A stretch of 64,000 bases of DNA from CAZSDU01 sp963662525 (GTDB lineage: Bacteria; Bacteroidota; Bacteroidia; Bacteroidales; FEN-979). Under the pieces are notes generated by a model. It ran no database searches. It had not been told where the DNA came from and was given only the letters and a program-made list of their open reading frames with translations. The position numbers and the translations under genes were made by a program. Shown one piece after another: positions 54,256 through 63,975 of the stretch; the first letter of the stretch is position 1; each line of letters begins with the position of its first letter. The DNA lies in NCBI GenBank assembly GCA_963662525.1, contig OY759717.1, forward strand, positions 496,001 to 560,000, read 5' to 3'.

Positions 54256-55032
54256 TCAGGATTCCTTGGCTTTAGCTTCATTCCAGTATACATCCATCTC
54301 AGCAAGACTCATCTCGTGAATGGGCTTGCCGATCGCTTTAGCATTTTCCTCAAGATGCCTGAACCTTTTCATGAACTTCCGGTTGGTTCGTTCCAATGCA
54401 TCTTCCGGATTTACTTCAATGAACCTTGCATAATTGATAATGGCAAATAAAAGATCGCCCAACTCATTTTCCTTTTTCTTATGCCCCTCTTTATTGTCTA
54501 CAACTTCTTTCAGTTCAGCCAGTTCTTCCTGAACTTTTTCCCACACCTGCTCAGGTTTTTCCCAGTCAAACCCAACGCCACTAGCCTTTTCCTGAATGCG
54601 GTAAGCCTTAACCATGGCAGGAAGAGAACCGGGAACACCGGATAGTACTGATTTATTTCCCTTTTCAAGCAGTTTGATCTTCTCCCAGTTATCATGAACT
54701 TCTTTTGCAGTCGTGACCTGAACATCACCGAAAATATGGGGATGCCTGTTGATCAGTTTATCTATTATAGTGTTAAGAACGTCATTGATAGTAAAAGAAT
54801 TGGTCTCTGAAGCAATCCTGGAATAGAAAACAAGATGAAGCATCAGATCTCCCAGCTCCTTTTTAATGGCATCCATATTCTTTTCCAGAATAGCATCCGA
54901 TAACTCATAAGTTTCTTCAATGGTCAAATATCGGAGACTTTCCAACGTTTGCTTTTTATCCCAGGGACAATTGTTCCTGAGTTCATCCATGATCTGAAGT
55001 AATTTTTTAAATGTTGCTGCACTTTCTTCCAT
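54256..55032 (-). CDS. mazG: Nucleoside triphosphate pyrophosphohydrolase MazG
   Basis: A 258-residue double MazG-fold enzyme that hydrolyses NTPs/dNTPs to monophosphates. Key stretches are CPWDKKQTLESLRYLTIEETYELSDAI, KKELGDLMLHLVFYSRIA, and the second domain's ELAELKEVV and ENELGDLLFAIINYARF, with the EExxE and ExxD metal motifs. ATG 55032 was chosen over a TTG that lies within the -7 element. GT39 follows with no gap. Confidence 0.94.
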   Translation of the reverse strand: MEESAATFKKLLQIMDELRNNCPWDKKQTLESLRYLTIEETYELSDAILEKNMDAIKKELGDLMLHLVFYSRIASETNSFTINDVLNTIIDKLINRHPHIFGDVQVTTAKEVHDNWEKIKLLEKGNKSVLSGVPGSLPAMVKAYRIQEKASGVGFDWEKPEQVWEKVQEELAELKEVVDNKEGHKKKENELGDLLFAIINYARFIEVNPEDALERTNRKFMKRFRHLEENAKAIGKPIHEMSLAEMDVYWNEAKAKES

Positions 55033-55047
55033 CCGACATATTTTCAG

Positions 55048-55055
55048 CAAAGTTA
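55048..55055 (-). promoter_or_regulatory. -7 element of mazG
   Basis: TAACTTTG on the minus strand, 15 bp before the ATG. Divergent from the element at 55077. Confidence 0.5.
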
Positions 55056-55076
55056 AGCATTATGGCCATTTCGTAA

Positions 55077-55084
55077 TAAATTTG
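55077..55084 (+). promoter_or_regulatory. -7 element of the PagL-like gene
   Basis: TAAATTTG, 19 bp before TTG 55104. Confidence 0.5.
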
Positions 55085-55103
55085 TGTCCGGAAATCCATT
55101 TAA

Positions 55104-56282
55104 TTGAAGACAAGGTTAAAATATTTGAAAAAACTTTTTACGCCAGCCCTAGGGCTACTCCTGTTTCTTATAGCAAATCCGTATTCCAAGGCTCAACCTG
55201 AGCATAAACTGTTTTCATCCAATATCTTGATCGAAACAAAATTTCATTATGGCTTCCTTTACGCCCATCATCTTGAACTCGAATTATTCAATGCTCATTT
55301 TCCCGCCTTCGAAATCAGTATTCAGCAGCTTACCTTTGGAAAACATAAATGGGAAAGAGCATTTAATTATCCGATTATTGGCATCACCCTGCTTTATTCC
55401 GGCCTTGGATATAATCCAAACCTGGGACAAGCCTTGGCACTCATGCCATTTATTAATTTTCCCTTGTACAAACATGAAAATTTCACCTTCGGATTCAGAT
55501 TTGCCCTGGGGGTTGGCTACCTGACACAAAAATTTGATCGACTGGTCAATTATAAAAATCTGGCTATCGGATCACATTTTAATGCGGCAGTAAATCTCAT
55601 GCTGGAAGCAAGATATCGGATTAACTACGCATTGACAATGAGTGCCGGCATCAGCCTCCAGCATTTTTCCAATGGATCCCTTAAATTACCGAATTATGGC
55701 ATTAATGCTCCATTGATTAATATCGGAATTGCTTACCGCCCAGTTAAGGAAAATAAAATGATCGGCGATCGCTTCTATCCTCCAGTTGAACCTTACGAGG
55801 CAATCGTACGAAAAACGATGGAATTATATTTCGGAGTCTCCGTCGGATGGAAAAACATGCAGGCAGTGGTGGGAGAAAATTTCATGGTCTATCATATATA
55901 TCAGAATACACTTTTTCAAATATCCAGAAAAAGCAAAGTCGGATTCGGACTTGACCTTTCATACGACCCTTCTCATATAAAAATTCTGGAAATGCAGGGT
56001 AATACAGTTGATAATAAACTTAAAATTTTAAGGCCGGGAATAAATGCAGCTTATGAATTGATGATGTCGCGCCTTGGCTTTATAATCAACCTGGGGTATT
56101 ATCTTGGTGGAATGGAAAAAAGCAATGGTCCGTTCTATGAAAAAATTGGAGTTCAATATAATTTTACCAAACATTTTTTTGCCAATGTAATGCTTAAGGT
56201 CCATTGGGGAAGAGCTGATTATATTGGGTGGGGACTGGGTTACAGGATGGATGTATTATATGGAAAAAAAACGATTAAATGA
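55104..56282 (+). CDS. PagL-like lipid A deacylase / acyloxyacyl hydrolase
   Basis: A 392-residue outer-membrane protein with a signal peptide ending NPYSKAQ. The middle carries ALTMSAGISLQHFSNGSLKLPNYGIN, which matches the PagL H-x-S-N active-site region (catalytic His and Ser). This would remove the 3-O acyl chain of lipid A. The C-terminal part has extra strands beyond PagL. No ATG precedes the signal peptide; TTG 55104, or TTG 55125 with AAGG 9 nt upstream, must be used. The latter gives a more typical MKK start. Confidence 0.78.
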   Translation: MKTRLKYLKKLFTPALGLLLFLIANPYSKAQPEHKLFSSNILIETKFHYGFLYAHHLELELFNAHFPAFEISIQQLTFGKHKWERAFNYPIIGITLLYSGLGYNPNLGQALALMPFINFPLYKHENFTFGFRFALGVGYLTQKFDRLVNYKNLAIGSHFNAAVNLMLEARYRINYALTMSAGISLQHFSNGSLKLPNYGINAPLINIGIAYRPVKENKMIGDRFYPPVEPYEAIVRKTMELYFGVSVGWKNMQAVVGENFMVYHIYQNTLFQISRKSKVGFGLDLSYDPSHIKILEMQGNTVDNKLKILRPGINAAYELMMSRLGFIINLGYYLGGMEKSNGPFYEKIGVQYNFTKHFFANVMLKVHWGRADYIGWGLGYRMDVLYGKKTIK

Positions 56283-56283
56283 T

Positions 56284-57027
56284 ATGAAATCAAACTTAAT
56301 ATATTGTTTCTTTTCACTTCTTCTCATGATGCTTTTTATCCCGGCTTGTAATAAAAATGGAGGAGAATGTATCAGCAATACCGGAAAAATTATCACTCAG
56401 GAGAGGCAGGTCGGCGATTTTGATAGCATTAGTATGAATGATAATGTCAATTTAATCCTGACCCAGGACACTTTAAACAGGGTTAAAGTGGAAGCCGGAG
56501 AAAATATAATACAAGGCATTACAACCCACGTCACAGATCACCTCCTGGTAATTCATAATCAAAACACCTGCAATTGGTTAAGAAGTTATCACTCCCCCCT
56601 TAATGTTTATGTTTCCATTAAAAACCTGTGGAAAGTAATTTATAACTCCTCTGGTAACCTTACATCAACCAATGCCATCGGATCAGATATTTTTATAGTC
56701 GATGCCTGGGGAGGGTGTGGTACCATCGACCTTAAATTAAACATAAAACAAGGTTTTTTCCTTCAGCACATGGGAACAGCTAACTTTATTCTTCAGGGAC
56801 GGTGTAATATTAATTCTGTCTATGCCGGTGATTTCGGATCATTCCACTGTAAAGACCTGCAAACAGGGTACACTTTCATCAAGAACTATGGATCAAACGA
56901 TTGCTATGTTGTTGCTTCAAGGTACCTGGATGCCACCATTGGTTCCCTGGGCAATATCTATTACACAGGAGATCCCGATACTATTTACACCCATATTTAC
57001 GGAGCAGGAAAAGTTATCCCTTTTTGA
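56284..57027 (+). CDS. GIN-domain lipoprotein (DUF2807)
   Basis: A 247-residue lipoprotein with lipobox LFIPAC (C22). The body is a right-handed beta-helix-like GIN domain (PF10988): VGDFDSISMNDNVNLILTQD, then VYVSIKNLWKVIYNSSGNLTS. This family is very common in Bacteroidota; its function is unknown. It lies 1 bp after the PagL-like gene, which favours co-transcription. ATG 56284 starts the signal peptide; the frame to TTG 56224 would overlap the upstream gene. Confidence 0.82.
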   Translation: MKSNLIYCFFSLLLMMLFIPACNKNGGECISNTGKIITQERQVGDFDSISMNDNVNLILTQDTLNRVKVEAGENIIQGITTHVTDHLLVIHNQNTCNWLRSYHSPLNVYVSIKNLWKVIYNSSGNLTSTNAIGSDIFIVDAWGGCGTIDLKLNIKQGFFLQHMGTANFILQGRCNINSVYAGDFGSFHCKDLQTGYTFIKNYGSNDCYVVASRYLDATIGSLGNIYYTGDPDTIYTHIYGAGKVIPF

Positions 57028-57030
57028 AGT

Positions 57031-58506
57031 CTAATATGCCCTGGCGAAAATAACACGCTGTTCAGAAGGTTTTCCGGAATAGATACATTTACCTGCCTCC
57101 ATTGGATTATTCAAAGGAATCACGCGAATAGTAGCCCTGGTTTCTTCCTTTATTTTTTCCTCGGTTTCCTGAGTGCCATCCCAATGTGCATATATAAATC
57201 CTCCTTTATTTTCAATCACGTCCTTGAATTCGTCCCAGGAATCAACACGGTACGAATTATTTTCACGGAAAGAAAGCGCCCGGTCATAAAGATTCTTCTG
57301 AATCTGGTCAAGCAAATGAATAACCTTGTTTTCAATGTCCCTCATCTGAAGGGTTTCCTTTTCAAGAGTATCGCGTCTGGCTATTTCTACCGTTCCTTGC
57401 TCAATATCCCGGGGACCTACTGTAATTCTTAAAGGAACACCCCTGAATTCATATTCCGAAAATTTCCACCCGGGCTTATGGGTTTCACGATCATCAAATT
57501 TAACAGAAACTCCTTTCGCTTCAAGAGATTTCTTGATTGGCAATACCTGCGAGGCAATTAAAGCCAGCTGCTCAGGATTTTTAAAAACAGGGACAATAAC
57601 CACCTGGATTGGTGCAAGACGGGGAGGAATAACAAGCCCATGGTCATCCGAATGAGCCATGATCAAAGCTCCCATCAACCGAGTAGACACCCCCCACGAA
57701 GTAGCCCACACATAATCCAATTGGTTCTCCCTGTTCAAAAATTTCACATCAAAAGCTTTGGCAAAATTCTGTCCCAGAAAATGCGAAGTTCCTGCCTGAA
57801 GAGCTTTTCCATCCTGCATCAGGGCTTCAATAGCATAGGTTTCTATGGCACCTGCAAACCGTTCACCTGCTGATTTTGTTCCTTTGACGACAGGGAGGGC
57901 CATCCAGTTTTCAGCAAAATCAGCATATACATCTAGCATCGTTTCCGCTTCCTTCACAGCCTCTTCTTTGGTAGCATGAGCAGTATGACCTTCCTGCCAG
58001 AGAAACTCAGCAGTGCGCAGAAATAACCTGGTTCGCATTTCCCATCTCACAACATTGGCCCATTGATTAATAAGAATTGGCAAATCCCTGTATGACTGAA
58101 TCCAGTTCCTGTATGTATCCCAGATGATGGTTTCAGATGTTGGCCGGACGATCAATTCCTCTTCCAGTTTTGCGTCTTCATCAACAATAATCCCTTTGCC
58201 ATCAGGGGATTTTTTAAGTCTGTAATGGGTTACCACTGCACACTCTTTAGCAAAACCTTCCACATGGCTTGCTTCTTTACTAAAAAATGATTTAGGGATA
58301 AAAATCGGAAAATATGCATTGGAATGTCCCGTATCTTTAAATTTTTTATCAAGAGCGGCTTGAATCTTCTCCCAAATGGCAAAACCATTAGGTTTGATCA
58401 CCATGCATCCCCTCACAGCAGAATTTTCAGCAAGATCTGCTTTGATAACCAGATCGTTGTACCATTGAGAATAATTTTCTGCCCGGGTTGGAAAATCTTT
58501 TGCCAT
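57031..58506 (-). CDS. proS: Prolyl-tRNA synthetase, archaeal/eukaryote-like type
   Basis: A 491-residue class II aminoacyl-tRNA synthetase without the bacterial insertion domain. It begins MAKDFPTRAENYSQWYNDLVIKADLAENSAVRGCMVIKPNG, as in the short ProRS of archaea, eukaryotes and Bacteroidota. Motif 2 is NVVRWEMRTRLFLRTAEFLWQEGHTAHAT and motif 3 lies in LMGALIMAHSDDHGLVIPPRLAP. It charges tRNA-Pro in the cytoplasm. Confidence 0.95.
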   Translation of the reverse strand: MAKDFPTRAENYSQWYNDLVIKADLAENSAVRGCMVIKPNGFAIWEKIQAALDKKFKDTGHSNAYFPIFIPKSFFSKEASHVEGFAKECAVVTHYRLKKSPDGKGIIVDEDAKLEEELIVRPTSETIIWDTYRNWIQSYRDLPILINQWANVVRWEMRTRLFLRTAEFLWQEGHTAHATKEEAVKEAETMLDVYADFAENWMALPVVKGTKSAGERFAGAIETYAIEALMQDGKALQAGTSHFLGQNFAKAFDVKFLNRENQLDYVWATSWGVSTRLMGALIMAHSDDHGLVIPPRLAPIQVVIVPVFKNPEQLALIASQVLPIKKSLEAKGVSVKFDDRETHKPGWKFSEYEFRGVPLRITVGPRDIEQGTVEIARRDTLEKETLQMRDIENKVIHLLDQIQKNLYDRALSFRENNSYRVDSWDEFKDVIENKGGFIYAHWDGTQETEEKIKEETRATIRVIPLNNPMEAGKCIYSGKPSEQRVIFARAY

Positions 58507-58558
58507 ATTAATTTTTTGGTATGAGATTTGTTATTAAACAGCCTGATATTTGATCCAG

Positions 58559-58566
58559 CAAAAGTA
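58559..58566 (-). promoter_or_regulatory. -7 element of proS
   Basis: TACTTTTG on the minus strand, leader about 45 nt. It lies inside the short gap with the divergent lipoprotein gene. Confidence 0.5.
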
Positions 58567-58593
58567 ATAAATATACCGATAGGAGAATTAGCC

Positions 58594-59973
58594 ATGAAAA
58601 AAGTAACCATCTTCCTCGCGATCATCAGTCTGATGGTCACTGCTTGTAAAAGCACACAGCAACTTGCGTCTAGCACCAACGATGATGTTTATGCCGTTTC
58701 ATCAAAAAACGCAAAGCCTTCTTACTCACAAGCAAAAAACTATGATAGTCCTCAAGTTATTACCTCACCCGACAGTTCTTCCACAATCAAATCGGGATCT
58801 GCTACCTGGGCTGATGATTATAATAATTATGCATATTCCTCGAGAATTAAAAGATTCAACAGTACCGGCAGTCAAAAAAGCTATTACGATGAAACATATA
58901 CCAGCCCTTCCAATTATGATACCACCATTTATATCAACCAGGAACCTGAAGTAAATGTTTTCGTTGGCGCCGGAAATTCCTGGGATAACTGGTATGGACC
59001 ATCCTTGTCATTTGGAATCGGTTGGGGTTGGGGGTCCTGCGGATGGGGTTATGATCCTTGGTACTGGGGTTGGGGATATCCCTACTCATGGCCCTACTGG
59101 GGTGGTTACGGATATGGTTACGGATACTGGAATGGTTATTGGGATGGATATTGGGACGGTTATTATGGGTATCCACCATATTACGATTACGCTTACAATA
59201 GTTATTATTACGGGCCAAGAACCGCCACTTCTTCTGATATCGGAACCCGGGTTGATCGCAGCCAACGCACTTCCAACTCCCAAGGCCTTCAGCAGACTAC
59301 CAGAAATGAAAGAACAGTTGTTCCAGAAAGAAATACCAGGTCAACACTGGATCCAAGCAGTACACGGAATATTTCTTCTGCTCAGCCTGCAGCCAACCGT
59401 TTACCCAGTAATCAGGAAAAGTACCGTTATGCCAAACCCACAGCTGACAGGCAAGCTCCTTCACAACGCAGCTCCACCCAATACCAGCGTCAAAAAGAAC
59501 AGCCGACACCAAAGTACACCAGACCTGAAGTATCAAACCAGGCTCAACGCACAACCCAAACTCAGAGTTATGCCTCTCCTGCCTACCGCCAACCGAAATC
59601 CAGCCAGGAATATATAAACCCCCGTTCTCAAAACCCCGGGGTATCGAGAACGACAAATAATTCACACGAAAACAGAAGCACAATTCCTGCAAGAAGTAAT
59701 AGTCAGCATAGATATTCTTCTCCCGGCAACACTTCAAAAACCTATGGAACTCCATCAAGATCATCCGGTACCCCGACCAGGTCTTATACTCCATCATCCT
59801 CTTCATCACGTTCATCAGAACGTGGCTATTCGACTCCTTCAAGGTCCAGCAGCAGTGGAAGTGGCAGTTACTCTGCACCTGCAAGGTCAAGCAGTGGCGG
59901 CAGTTATTCTGCACCTTCACGTTCAACCGGAGGTTCAGCTCCTTCTTCAGGCGGTGGAGGAAGACACAGGTAA
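58594..59973 (+). CDS. Low-complexity lipoprotein with Trp/Tyr/Gly and Ser/Arg regions
   Basis: A 459-residue lipoprotein with lipobox MVTAC (C18). A short Ser/Asn/Tyr-rich part is followed by a striking Gly/Trp/Tyr/Pro-rich stretch (about 150-208, with WGWG, YGYGYWNGYWDGYWDGY). The rest is rich in Ser, Arg, Gln, Thr and Pro, with blocks such as SSSSRSSERGYSTPSRSSSS, ending in GGGGRHR. I recognise no fold; it looks disordered and possibly cell-surface or gel-forming. AGGAG at 58581-58585 supports ATG 58594. It probably forms a unit with the next gene. Confidence 0.75.
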   Translation: MKKVTIFLAIISLMVTACKSTQQLASSTNDDVYAVSSKNAKPSYSQAKNYDSPQVITSPDSSSTIKSGSATWADDYNNYAYSSRIKRFNSTGSQKSYYDETYTSPSNYDTTIYINQEPEVNVFVGAGNSWDNWYGPSLSFGIGWGWGSCGWGYDPWYWGWGYPYSWPYWGGYGYGYGYWNGYWDGYWDGYYGYPPYYDYAYNSYYYGPRTATSSDIGTRVDRSQRTSNSQGLQQTTRNERTVVPERNTRSTLDPSSTRNISSAQPAANRLPSNQEKYRYAKPTADRQAPSQRSSTQYQRQKEQPTPKYTRPEVSNQAQRTTQTQSYASPAYRQPKSSQEYINPRSQNPGVSRTTNNSHENRSTIPARSNSQHRYSSPGNTSKTYGTPSRSSGTPTRSYTPSSSSSRSSERGYSTPSRSSSSGSGSYSAPARSSSGGSYSAPSRSTGGSAPSSGGGGRHR

Positions 59974-59997
59974 TTTTCTTAAAAAAACTATACAGCT

Positions 59998-61461
59998 ATG
60001 AAAAAATTGATAATGATGATATTGCTGGCCTTAACCCTGGTTCCCAGCATACATAGCCAGACATCAGAGGACGCACTGCGATATTCCAGAATATTTTATA
60101 GTGGAACTGCAAGATTCATGGGCATGAGTGGCGCCTATGGTGCAGTCGGAGCAGATTTCTCCTCCCTTGCCATCAACCCGGCCGGCATAGGCATCTATCA
60201 AAGTTCGGAACTGAGCATGACCATCGCTCCCATGATTAGCAGCTCTGAATCTGACTATTACAGTAATAACTCTTCTGACAATAAAGTCAATTTCGCCATG
60301 GGCAACTTGGGCTTTGTATTTACTATTAAACCTAATGTTAAAAACAGAAGTAATATTCTTAAAAATTTTAATATTGGATTTGGAGTCAACCGTCAGAATG
60401 ATTTCAATAACAATACCTATATTCAGGGGTTAAATCCGACGAGCTCCATGATGCAAAGCTATACCAATGAGATGAACAGCCTAGAGGAACCTCCAAATAT
60501 GGTTGAAATAGATTATCCTTTTGACTATGGATTGGCATATAGCACCAACCTGGTAAATTGGGACTCTGCTGGGGGTACCTACTGGTGCGATGCGACCTAT
60601 GGCGGTGTGATGCAGCGAAAACAGATCAACAGCTGGGGTTCAATAAACGAAATGGATATCTCCTTTGGAGGGAACATCATGGATAAACTTTATTTCGGTA
60701 TGACTATCGGAGTGCCGTTTATCCGTTATTATGAGAATAGTCAGTATCAGGAAAGTGACATTCAGGATACCATCCCGATATTTAACTATATGAAATATGA
60801 CTATCACCTGCAAACATCCGGGACAGGTATTAATTTAAAAATTGGTTTCATATACCGCCCGGTTGATTGGTTCAGATTCGGAGTAAGTGTGCATACTCCT
60901 ACCTGGTATTCGAATATGAGAGACGAGTGGTACAGCAGCATGGAATCGAATTTTAGCGAAAGTCAGTGGAATGCCACGCAATACTCACCGATCGGTAACT
61001 TTGATTACAGGCTTACCACACCCTTCAGGGCTATCGGCAGTCTTGCCTTCATCCTAGGTCCATACGGATTGATAAGTGCTGATTACGAATATGTCAACTA
61101 TTCTCAGGCCAGGTTCAATTCCTACGATTATAATTATCAAACCATCAATACTGAAATTAAAAATTCCTATCAATCCTGGGGGAATATCCGGGTGGGGACT
61201 GAGTGGAGGATTCAGAACTTCCGCTTGCGAGGTGGATTTGCTTATTTCAGCAATCCATATAAAACCGGAATCAACAATAGTGAACGTTTCCAGGCATCCG
61301 GAGGAATAGGGTACCGAGGTAAGATATTTTTTGCTGATATGACGTACACCTGGAGCCAGATGAAAGGAAACTACTACCTATACGATGCAAGTATGGTTCA
61401 GCCGGCAACAAATACTTTATCGACAAATACTATTTCAACGACAGTAGGCATCCGTTTTTAA
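59998..61461 (+). CDS. Outer-membrane transport protein, FadL/PorV-like
   Basis: A 487-residue beta-barrel protein with a signal peptide (about 1-21, ending SIHSQ). The plug/first-strand region GTARFMGMSGAYGAVGADFSSLAINPAGIGIYQSSEL is the hallmark of the OMPP1/FadL/TodX superfamily, which moves hydrophobic compounds; PorV of the T9SS is a relative. The final strand ends in IRF. PorV itself is usually shorter, so a FadL-type transporter is more likely. Its stop codon overlaps that of the next, convergent gene. Confidence 0.8.
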   Translation: MKKLIMMILLALTLVPSIHSQTSEDALRYSRIFYSGTARFMGMSGAYGAVGADFSSLAINPAGIGIYQSSELSMTIAPMISSSESDYYSNNSSDNKVNFAMGNLGFVFTIKPNVKNRSNILKNFNIGFGVNRQNDFNNNTYIQGLNPTSSMMQSYTNEMNSLEEPPNMVEIDYPFDYGLAYSTNLVNWDSAGGTYWCDATYGGVMQRKQINSWGSINEMDISFGGNIMDKLYFGMTIGVPFIRYYENSQYQESDIQDTIPIFNYMKYDYHLQTSGTGINLKIGFIYRPVDWFRFGVSVHTPTWYSNMRDEWYSSMESNFSESQWNATQYSPIGNFDYRLTTPFRAIGSLAFILGPYGLISADYEYVNYSQARFNSYDYNYQTINTEIKNSYQSWGNIRVGTEWRIQNFRLRGGFAYFSNPYKTGINNSERFQASGGIGYRGKIFFADMTYTWSQMKGNYYLYDASMVQPATNTLSTNTISTTVGIRF

Positions 61462-62993
61462 TAAGTATACTTTTTAAGCCTGTTCAAACCAGCTTTGGCT
61501 TTTTGGCCAAGGCTGGTTTTATATTCAGGTGAACGGATGGAAAGGCATAAACGGTAAGCACTATCAGCTTTTCTAAATTGTTTCTGATTTTCATAGATGA
61601 TTCCCATCTGAAAAGACGCTGCTGCTGCATAATAATAAGGCTCCGTTTTACCCCTGTCAATGGTCTGACGATAATACTGTACTGCCTTGGCCATGTTTCC
61701 ATTCTCATGATATATGCGTCCCAGACGATAAGCATACTCGACAAATTCTTTCTTTGTCCTTAAAAATGTTTTTAATGGATTATCCAAAAGTTCGTGCAAT
61801 GCATGGTCATAGTATCCACCATCAAATAAAAGCCTTGCACGCAGAAGAGTAACATTGGGCAGTATACCCTTTTCTGCCTCACTGAGCGCCTGTTTATCTT
61901 CATCTATTATGGAATTTCCGGCTCTCCTGACCATTTCCAGATACTTATTATAAGCAGAGGTATCTCCTTTTAGCAAACCAATCCATGCCAGTTTCTGATA
62001 AGCCGCTTTGATGTAATTAATCCCCTTGAATTCGGTCAGGTATTTTTGGAAAAAAAAGCCTGATTTAAGGTCAAGCTTGTTAAGCCTGGACATACCTTCA
62101 AGATAATCCAGATAATAAAACGGATAAGTTTCTTTATTTGTAATTCTTGTTTCAAGGATTTGCCTGGCTTTATCATTTTGTCCGTTTTTCATTAAAAGGC
62201 TCACCCGGGTGAAAACAAACAAAGGACTGTAAATAAGACTATCTGAAGTTTCAATGATCTGTAAGTTATTCATCGCAGTTATTTTGTCCCTGGTAAGATT
62301 GGAGGAAACTACAGAAAGATAAAACACTGCTTCCTGACGAAACATCCTGAAAACCTTATCAGCGCCATCATAATATGCCAAATTATTTATTTCAGATAAT
62401 CCCTTCTCAACTGAACCATTAATGCCAGCCAATTTAGCAACCCAGCGGTAATTCTCCGGAACGAGCCCGGCGATGATATGAATTATCCCAAGTCCAAGTT
62501 GATTGGGGATAAAATCCGGGAATTTTTTCTGGTTATCAGAAAATTGCTGGTACGATCGTCTGATTTCCAATGCAGCGGTTGTATAATCTCCGAATTTCAG
62601 CCGGATAAATGCCCATTGAAGGTTGACTTCAGCTATCGTAAAAAGGTACAAGGGCGAATTTCTGTTTCCCTTCTCCAATAAGGTTATCCTGGATTGAATT
62701 TGGTTTTTCAGATGATCATACTGGGTTCTTTCTTCACCAATAAACAAGGTAAGAAAATCAATATAATTATCCAAGTATACAGGTATGGGATTGGAAGGAT
62801 TCTCTGTTTTTTCAAAATTTAAAAGAGAATGAGCTTCTTTGAAATGCAACCTAAGGATTTTATTGTATGCTGCAATGCAACGCTCATTCATCGAGTATTG
62901 GGCGTTGGACAGAAGGGCATAAAAAAGAAAGGCAATCATGACCAACCATGGTCTAAAATGATCTGCCTTTCTATTGTTTCTTTTAAAAAGCAT
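61458..62993 (-). CDS. TPR-repeat secreted or envelope protein
   Basis: A 511-residue protein with a hydrophobic N-terminal segment (WLVMIAFLFYALLSNAQ), then helical repeats with TPR character: ALHELLDNPLKTFL, RLGRIYHENGNMAKAVQYYRQTI and FQMGIIYENQKQFRKADSAYRLCL. No catalytic motif. It is probably a periplasmic assembly or scaffold protein. ATG 62993 overlaps the stop of the upstream zinc-ribbon gene by one base. Confidence 0.75.
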   Translation of the reverse strand: MLFKRNNRKADHFRPWLVMIAFLFYALLSNAQYSMNERCIAAYNKILRLHFKEAHSLLNFEKTENPSNPIPVYLDNYIDFLTLFIGEERTQYDHLKNQIQSRITLLEKGNRNSPLYLFTIAEVNLQWAFIRLKFGDYTTAALEIRRSYQQFSDNQKKFPDFIPNQLGLGIIHIIAGLVPENYRWVAKLAGINGSVEKGLSEINNLAYYDGADKVFRMFRQEAVFYLSVVSSNLTRDKITAMNNLQIIETSDSLIYSPLFVFTRVSLLMKNGQNDKARQILETRITNKETYPFYYLDYLEGMSRLNKLDLKSGFFFQKYLTEFKGINYIKAAYQKLAWIGLLKGDTSAYNKYLEMVRRAGNSIIDEDKQALSEAEKGILPNVTLLRARLLFDGGYYDHALHELLDNPLKTFLRTKKEFVEYAYRLGRIYHENGNMAKAVQYYRQTIDRGKTEPYYYAAAASFQMGIIYENQKQFRKADSAYRLCLSIRSPEYKTSLGQKAKAGLNRLKKYTY

Positions 62994-63910
62994 CAATTCA
63001 TAAGGTCGACGATTCCCTCGTCAACTAAAATTCTCCCGCAATACTCGCAAACAATGATCTTTTTATGCATACGAATATCAAGCTGATGCTGGGGCGGAAT
63101 TTTATTAAAACAGCCTCCGCAGGCATCTCTTTCAATCTGAACAACGGCTAATCCGTTCCGGGCATTTTTTCGGATGCGGGTATAGGCCGTGAGCAAACGT
63201 TCTTCGATATATTCCCTGTTTTCTTCAGAGCGGGTTATTAAATCTGTTTCTTCTTTTTCTGTTTCAGCAATAATATCATCCAGTTCATTTTTCTTAACTT
63301 CAAGATCATTTTTCCGATCCTGAAGTAATTTTTGATACTGTTCTATCTCGGCTGTCTTGGCATCGAGTCCAGATTGAAACTCTTTTATCCTCTTCTCTGC
63401 AAGTTGAATTTCAAGATTTTGAAATTCAATCTCTTTTGTTAATGAATCGTATTCGCGGTTATTGCGAACATTCATTTGCTGATCTTCATACTTTTTAATG
63501 AGTGTTAGGCAATCCTTGATAACATTTTTCTTTTCCGTAACAGATTTCTCCAATCCAACGGTTTCCTGAATATAGTTATCAATACGGGTTTCCAAACCAG
63601 CGATTTCGTCCTCAAGGTCCTGGACTTCAAGGGGTAATTCACCCCGGATAATTCGAATCTTATCCACCTGCGAATCGATTTGCTGAAGACTATATAGCGC
63701 GATAAGCCGCTTTTCGATAGTGACTTCTCCCTTATCTTCATTATTTTCGGATTTTGATTTTGAAGTTGACTTTGCGACTGCTTTCACTTCCTTAACTTCC
63801 TCAACTTTTTTGGCAACTGCTTTCTTTGCAGGCACTTTCTGTTCTATTGGTTTTTTTTCCAGTTTTGAAGGTTTGGAGGTGGCAACAGGTTTACTCGTTG
63901 ATTTGGCCAT
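62993..63910 (-). CDS. Zinc-ribbon coiled-coil protein with Lys/Ala-rich N-terminus
   Basis: A 305-residue protein. The first 60 or so residues are Lys/Ala/Val/Ser-rich with AKKAVAKK blocks, like the bTHX tail in this window. A long coiled coil follows (about 75-245), and a C4 zinc ribbon ends the protein, with CGGC near residue 265 and CEYC near 287 (PF02591-type). Such proteins are conserved in Bacteroidota; some relatives bind nucleic acids or act in RNA or NIF3-related contexts. No activity can be assigned. Its stop overlaps the next gene start. Confidence 0.82.
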   Translation of the reverse strand: MAKSTSKPVATSKPSKLEKKPIEQKVPAKKAVAKKVEEVKEVKAVAKSTSKSKSENNEDKGEVTIEKRLIALYSLQQIDSQVDKIRIIRGELPLEVQDLEDEIAGLETRIDNYIQETVGLEKSVTEKKNVIKDCLTLIKKYEDQQMNVRNNREYDSLTKEIEFQNLEIQLAEKRIKEFQSGLDAKTAEIEQYQKLLQDRKNDLEVKKNELDDIIAETEKEETDLITRSEENREYIEERLLTAYTRIRKNARNGLAVVQIERDACGGCFNKIPPQHQLDIRMHKKIIVCEYCGRILVDEGIVDLMN

Positions 63911-63967
63911 AAAAGCTAATTTAAAAGTAATTAACAGGGTTGGTATTTATGTCTGAAATAAGGATGG

Positions 63968-63975
63968 CAAAATTA
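63968..63975 (-). promoter_or_regulatory. -7 element of the zinc-ribbon gene
   Basis: TAATTTTG on the minus strand, 58 bp before the ATG at 63910. The -33 region may lie partly near the window edge. Confidence 0.4.
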
